A stretch of 5,054 nucleotides of DNA, taken from assembly GCA_019232645.1 (NCBI GenBank), contig JAFANO010000701.1, positions 1 through 5,054 of the forward strand, given 5' to 3'. How positions within the stretch are numbered: the stretch's first letter is position 1; every line of letters starts with the position of its first letter. The stretch is from Planctomycetaceae bacterium (GTDB lineage Bacteria; Planctomycetota; Planctomycetia; Isosphaerales; Isosphaeraceae). This document shows, in pieces, positions 1 to 5,054 of the stretch. The notes beneath the pieces are model-generated. The model saw nothing but the letters and a program-made list of their open reading frames with translations, did not search any database and was not told where the DNA came from. The position numbers and the translations under genes are program-made.

Positions 1-2732
<2,732 letters not shown>

Positions 2733-2740
2733 GACGGGCG

Positions 2741-2746
2741 CTCCCC
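2741..2746 (-). promoter_or_regulatory. leuS ribosome binding site
   Basis: On the minus strand GGGGAG lies 8 nt before the ATG at 2732. It supports that start over any upstream in-frame alternative. Confidence 0.7.
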
Positions 2747-2772
2747 GACGGACCCGGCTTCGGGATTCTGAC

Positions 2773-2800
2773 AAAAAAAGCCCGCCGTGAGTTCGGGGGC
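2773..2800 (-). terminator. Intrinsic terminator hairpin in the leuS leader (possible attenuator)
   Basis: Read on the minus strand, GCCCCCG (2800-2794) pairs with CGG-c-GGGC (2787-2780), giving 7 bp with one bulged C at 2784. The loop is AACTCA (2793-2788). Seven T residues (2779-2773) follow at once. This is the textbook Rho-independent layout, and it works only in the minus direction because no T tract flanks the other side. It ends 40 nt before the leuS ATG. The gene upstream of leuS (the amidase) points the other way, so there is no obvious minus-strand gene for it to terminate. It could attenuate leuS transcription, end a small minus-strand RNA or very short gene from 2801-3199, or insulate leuS from antisense transcription. 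The fold is read by eye; no energy was computed. Confidence 0.6.
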
Positions 2801-2824
2801 CACTTCGCACACCTGTACCGTCCC

Positions 2825-2854
2825 AGGATAACGCCTCACCCCGCCGTTTGCCAG
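2825..2854 (-). promoter_or_regulatory. Possible sigma70-type promoter for leuS
   Basis: On the minus strand CTGGCA (2854-2849, 4/6 to TTGACA) and TATCCT (2830-2825, 4/6 to TATAAT) are separated by 18 nt. Transcription would start near 2818, giving a leader of about 85 nt that includes the terminator hairpin. The match is moderate, and promoter consensus in this lineage is poorly known. A start between the hairpin and the ATG cannot be excluded. Confidence 0.25.
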
Positions 2855-2997
2855 CGCCCGATCGGCGTGGTTGGGTGGGTCGCGCGGTCGGCGCCGGCCC
2901 GGGGGGCGCTCCGCATCGCCCCTCCAAAAGTTACAAAGGCGCCCACCATCCTCCCCATCTTTTCTACAAACCACCTCGCGGCAGGCCCGGCGTCCCG

Positions 2998-3089
2998 CTT
3001 GAGGAAAAAAACCTCAAAATTTCGAAGGCAAATCGAGCCGTCGGCCAAAGGGCATGTAGACTTGAGGCGAATGCCGAGGATTTCTCAAG
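2998..3089. repeat. Two CTTGAG-based inverted repeats upstream of the amidase gene
   Basis: The first is TTGAGG (2999-3004), seven A, then CCTCAA (3012-3017): a perfect 6-bp palindrome around an A7 loop. The second is CTTGAG (3061-3066) and CTCAAG (3084-3089), separated by 17 nt. The left half-site extends to CTTGAGG at both places (2998-3004 and 3061-3067), 63 bp apart, close to six helical turns. They lie 110-200 bp upstream of the amidase ATG. They could be operator half-sites or simple hairpins; chance cannot be excluded for 6-bp arms. Confidence 0.35.
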
Positions 3090-3188
3090 AGGGCCGCCGC
3101 AGGGGCTCGAACCCGTCCGGCATCCTGCTTGCTCCCGGGAAGATCGTGCTGAGGGACGCCGTCAAGAGGAATCTCGAAGCCCTGGCAT

Positions 3189-3192
3189 GGAG
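3189..3192 (+). promoter_or_regulatory. Ribosome binding site of the amidase gene
   Basis: GGAG lies 7 nt before the ATG at 3200. The next in-frame ATGs (3212, 3218) have no comparable purine-rich sequence at the right spacing, so 3200 is the preferred start. Confidence 0.6.
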
Positions 3193-3199
3193 ATGTGAG

Positions 3200-4204
3200 A
3201 TGAACCTTAATATGCGAATGACATCGACCCCGCGCCTGATGCGAGGCCTGGTCCTCCTGGTCCCCGCGATCGCGCTGCTGGCCACCTCGGGCTGCGGCCA
3301 CCGCCGCCAGACGCTCCGGCCGATGTACGTCACGCCCGCTCCGGTGACCACCGCGCCCGCGACCACGACCCCTTCCTGCCCGACCACGACCGTTCCGGGC
3401 GGCGGCGAGCCGGCGTTGACCGTCCCGGGCGGCGGCGAGCCGGCGCTGACGCCCCCGACTCTCGGCCCGGCCCCACCGGCGGGCGAGGTCCCCACTCCGG
3501 TCTCGCCGCGCTCATCCACGGTGACGCCCCCCCGGCCCAACCTGCCCGACCAGCCGAACCTCGAGCCAGTCCCGGAGAACATACCGAGGGCTACCCCGTC
3601 GAACGTCCCGCCGCTGAAGGCCCCGAACACGTCGCTTTACAATGACCGGCGCAGCCCCTACGGGCGGCTGCGCCCCGTCACCCTCCGGGAGCGTCTCCGC
3701 CCGCTCGCCAATGATCCCGACGACCTGTTCCAGCCCCCCAAGGCCGACCGGCCCTGGAAGTATATCGTGCTGCACCACAGCGCCAACCCCGAGGGGAGCT
3801 ACGACCAGATCGATCGGGAGCACCGCAAGGTCCTCGGATGGCAGGGCTGCGGCTACCACTTCATCGTCGGCAACGGCACCGGCAGCCCCGACGGCCAGAT
3901 CGAGGTCGCCCAGCGCTGGACGAACCAGAAGAACGGGGTCCACACCCGCAACGGCAAGAACACCGACGTCAACGAATACGGGATCGGCATCTGCCTGGTC
4001 GGCGACCTCGACAAGGCGCCTCCCACGCCCCGCCAGATCGCCGCGACCAAGGCGCTGATCGCCTACCTCGGCGACCGTTACCAGATCCCGCCCGACCACA
4101 TCGGCACCCACGCCCGCCTGGCCAACTCGCCCACCGCTTGCCCCGGCAAGAACTTCCCCGAACAAGCGATCCTCGGATCTGGAAACCATCTGGTCCAGCG
4201 TTGA
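3200..4204 (+). CDS. Lipoprotein N-acetylmuramoyl-L-alanine amidase (Amidase_2/PGRP fold)
   Basis: Predicted 334-residue zinc amidase that would cleave the MurNAc-L-Ala bond of peptidoglycan, or bind muropeptides, at the cell envelope. Residues 12-31 form a basic plus hydrophobic signal ending in ATSGC, a lipobox with lipidated Cys32 and Gly at +2 (no Asp retention signal), so an outer-membrane or outward-facing lipoprotein is likely. Residues 41-140 are a Pro/Thr-rich, low-complexity linker. The catalytic domain is at about 185-322: KYIVLHHSA carries the first zinc ligand H192, GYHFIVGNG carries Y219 (matching T7 lysozyme Y46), GVHTR lies at 246-250, and IGTHARLANSPTACPG gives zinc ligands H304 and C314. 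T312 sits where T7 lysozyme has its catalytic Lys, as in many PGRP amidases. The Cys rather than Asp ligand places it nearer PGRP/T7 lysozyme than AmpD. All key residues are present, so it should be active. The gene stands alone, divergent from leuS and convergent with the bicupin gene. The exact substrate is unknown. Confidence 0.92.
   Translation: MNLNMRMTSTPRLMRGLVLLVPAIALLATSGCGHRRQTLRPMYVTPAPVTTAPATTTPSCPTTTVPGGGEPALTVPGGGEPALTPPTLGPAPPAGEVPTPVSPRSSTVTPPRPNLPDQPNLEPVPENIPRATPSNVPPLKAPNTSLYNDRRSPYGRLRPVTLRERLRPLANDPDDLFQPPKADRPWKYIVLHHSANPEGSYDQIDREHRKVLGWQGCGYHFIVGNGTGSPDGQIEVAQRWTNQKNGVHTRNGKNTDVNEYGIGICLVGDLDKAPPTPRQIAATKALIAYLGDRYQIPPDHIGTHARLANSPTACPGKNFPEQAILGSGNHLVQR
3391..3450 (+). 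repeat. 30-bp tandem duplication in the amidase linker
   Basis: Two adjacent 30-bp units (3391-3420 and 3421-3450) differ at two positions, both third-codon T/C changes. They encode the repeated decapeptide TVPGGGEPAL. The duplication keeps the frame and lengthens the disordered linker between lipid anchor and catalytic domain. It is probably a recent slippage or unequal-crossover event. Confidence 0.9.
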
Positions 4205-4263
4205 AATTTCCTTTGAATATGGGCCGTCCCCGGTTCGTCCCGGCGGTCGAGACGTCCGGAGTC

Positions 4264-4332
4264 CCTCGCGAGGGCGCGCGGGACGCGATGAGGAAGCGCC
4301 GACCCCTTCGCGTCCCGCGCGCCGTCGCGAGG
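4264..4332. repeat. Large near-perfect inverted repeat between convergent genes
   Basis: The arms 4264-4288 and 4308-4332 are 25 nt each and complementary at 24 of 25 positions; the only mismatch is G4272 against G4324. The loop is 19 nt (4289-4307). The arms are very GC-rich and contain CCTCGCGA at the outer end and GGGACGCGA next to the loop. It lies 59 bp after the amidase stop and 122 bp beyond the stop of the convergent bicupin gene. No T tract follows on either strand, so it is not a standard intrinsic terminator, though so strong a hairpin could still block transcription or protect 3' ends. A dispersed palindromic element (REP or MITE-like) is another reading. Confidence 0.85.
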
Positions 4333-4373
4333 CATTCTCGTGGTTCCGGGGGTAGGTGAACACGTCCCGGAGC

Positions 4374-4423
4374 GGAACCTTCTCGAAGAGGGTCGCCGGC
4401 GTCGCGGGCGCGGGAGAGGTTCC
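4374..4423. repeat. Second inverted repeat, downstream of the bicupin gene
   Basis: GGAACCTTCTC (4374-4384) pairs with GAGAGGTTCC (4414-4423): ten base pairs with one bulged T and a 29-nt GC-rich loop. It starts 31 bp beyond the bicupin stop codon and is followed by no T tract on either strand. It may serve as a transcript end for the bicupin gene or be part of the same palindromic element as 4264-4332. Confidence 0.55.
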
Positions 4424-4454
4424 CGAGCCCACTGGGTCCTCTGTGGCGGCCGCC

Positions 4455-5054
4455 TCAGGCCGGCACCACCGGCGTCTTGCGCGTCGGGATGTTCGCCAGG
4501 ACCGACCTGTCGATCTTCAGGTTCGCCTGCACCAGGTCGAACGGCGTAAATGCCAGCCACTGCCGGAGCGAGACGTCGGCGAACTTGTCGGTCTTCCACA
4601 GTTCGAGGAACTGGAGCGTCGTCGTGCCCGTGTTCTCGATGTAGTGGCCCATGTTCCGCGGCACGAAGCCGACGTCGCCCGGCTGGTAGTCGAAGGTGCC
4701 CGCCGTGGCGTCGGCGGCGAAGACCGTCATCCGCGCCTGGCCCGAGATGTAGTACTGCGCCTCGTTCGCGTTCGGGTGCCAGTGCAGCTCGCGCATGCCG
4801 CCGGGCTCCACCTCGACGAACGCGGCGGCGATCGTCGTCGCCGCCGGGAACGTGGTCGAGTCCGAGATGCGGACCGTGCCGCCCTCCGAGCGGATCGGCT
4901 CCTGGGCCAGCAGGCGGTGGCTGTAGGACGTCGGCAACGGCCCGGCACCGGCGACCCGGTCCGCCGAGAGCGGGCCGGGCACCTTCGCCTGGAAGATGAA
5001 CAGCTCCTTCTCGGGGATGCCGGCGAAGGCGCGCTCGGGCACGCCGAAGTTCTT
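4455..5054 (-). CDS. Oxalate decarboxylase-type bicupin, C-terminal cupin domain (5' end beyond the window)
   Basis: The visible 199 residues resemble the C-terminal half of Bacillus OxdC-type bicupins, manganese enzymes that convert oxalate to formate and CO2. Counting V at 5042 as residue 1, cupin motif 1 gives metal ligands H87, H89 and E94 (RELHWHPNANE...G) and motif 2 gives H133 (GDVGFVPRNMGH). R84 and E147 (QFLEL) match OxdC R270 and E333. The tail ADVSLRQWLAFTP is also typical of the family. The frame stays open to the window edge and starts KNFGVPE, a typical inter-domain link, so GTG at 5042 is most likely an internal Val and not a start. The N-terminal cupin with the active-site lid (SENST in OxdC), which separates decarboxylase from oxidase activity, is outside the window, so the reaction is not settled. 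Stop TGA at 4455-4457. Confidence 0.9.
   Translation of the reverse strand, partial: KNFGVPERAFAGIPEKELFIFQAKVPGPLSADRVAGAGPLPTSYSHRLLAQEPIRSEGGTVRISDSTTFPAATTIAAAFVEVEPGGMRELHWHPNANEAQYYISGQARMTVFAADATAGTFDYQPGDVGFVPRNMGHYIENTGTTTLQFLELWKTDKFADVSLRQWLAFTPFDLVQANLKIDRSVLANIPTRKTPVVPA

Larger units (their letters stand above)
2733..3199. other. Divergent intergenic region between leuS and the amidase gene
   Basis: This 467-bp stretch separates the divergently transcribed leuS and amidase genes. The leuS side holds the ribosome binding site, terminator-like hairpin and a candidate promoter. Part of it, about 2925-3065, is visibly richer in A/T and A tracts than the flanking coding DNA, as expected for a promoter region. 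A weak plus-strand -10-like TAGACT lies at 3057-3062 without a convincing -35. Plus-strand frame 2 is open from 2867 into the amidase gene, but its translation lacks conserved or signal-peptide character before the lipoprotein start, so I treat it as non-coding. Between 3090 and 3188 I recognise nothing specific. Confidence 0.6.
4205..4454. other. Intergenic region between convergent genes
   Basis: This 250-bp stretch lies between the 3' ends of the amidase and bicupin genes. Apart from a short A/T-rich start (4205-4220) it is GC-rich and dominated by two inverted repeats (4264-4332, 4374-4423). Reading frames run open through it on both strands, but they are explained by base composition and by the palindrome, and I see no protein family in them. 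Confidence 0.6.

Noticed and set aside
2733..2832. T-box riboswitch upstream of leuS
   Set aside because: A GGGACGGTAC stretch near 2816-2825 on the minus strand vaguely recalls the T-box sequence, but the UGGU bulge for tRNA(Leu), the specifier stem I and adequate leader length are missing.
2891..2909. GCGCC/GGCGC short hairpin
   Set aside because: Five-bp GC arms are expected by chance in such GC-rich DNA, and nothing adjacent gives it a role.
2836..3048. Short minus-strand frame (up to 70 codons) ending 35 nt before the terminator hairpin
   Set aside because: The terminator makes a tiny gene conceivable, and an internal ATG at 2916 has GGAGG upstream (26 codons). But there is no recognisable domain, start sites disagree, and the candidate leuS promoter lies inside it. 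Conservation analysis would decide.
3098..3125. tRNA-like T-arm (GGGGCTCGAACCC)
   Set aside because: The stem pairs only at about two positions and no anticodon arm, D arm or acceptor stem can be drawn around it.
2867..3199. Upstream in-frame extension of the amidase to 2867
   Set aside because: It would bury the lipoprotein signal 111 residues inside the protein. The start at 3200 has a good GGAG and puts the signal at the N-terminus.
3512..4432. 306-codon open frame on the minus strand opposite the amidase
   Set aside because: It overlaps the conserved amidase domain in antisense and shows the same GC-driven low complexity; no family or ribosome binding site supports it.
5040..5042. GTG at 5042 as the start of the cupin gene
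   Set aside because: The frame continues to the window edge with KNFG, typical of the inter-domain link in bicupins, and the visible domain matches only their C-terminal half.

Overview
The window is high-GC (roughly two-thirds G+C by eye) with strong G/C preference at third codon positions. It holds three protein genes. Two are cut by the window edges: leuS on the left (minus strand) and a bicupin metalloenzyme gene on the right (minus strand). A complete plus-strand gene between them encodes a predicted lipoprotein peptidoglycan amidase. A lipoprotein signal points to a bacterium. The leucyl-tRNA synthetase with several insertions, and the Pro/Thr-rich lipoprotein amidase of the PGRP/AmpD/T7-lysozyme fold, remind me of planctomycetes of the Isosphaeraceae type. 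That is an inference from overall character, not a database result.

Layout. Positions 1-2732 (minus) encode about 910 residues of leucyl-tRNA synthetase, with only the last few tens of residues missing. Positions 2733-3199 are a divergent intergenic region. It holds the leuS ribosome binding site, a well-formed intrinsic-terminator hairpin with a seven-U tract pointing INTO leuS, a possible leuS promoter, and a pair of CTTGAG-type palindromes upstream of the amidase gene. Positions 3200-4204 (plus) encode the 334-residue amidase, whose linker carries a 30-bp tandem duplication. Positions 4205-4454 lie between convergent genes and hold a near-perfect 25-bp-arm inverted repeat and a second, smaller one. 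Positions 4455-5054 (minus) encode the C-terminal cupin domain of an oxalate-decarboxylase-type bicupin.

The three genes do not form an operon and have no evident common pathway: translation, cell-wall turnover or recognition, and small-acid metabolism. I see no mobile-element gene, CRISPR array, tRNA or rRNA, and no clear new multi-gene system. The most interesting features are non-coding: the terminator/attenuator-like hairpin in the leuS leader and the large palindrome between the convergent genes.
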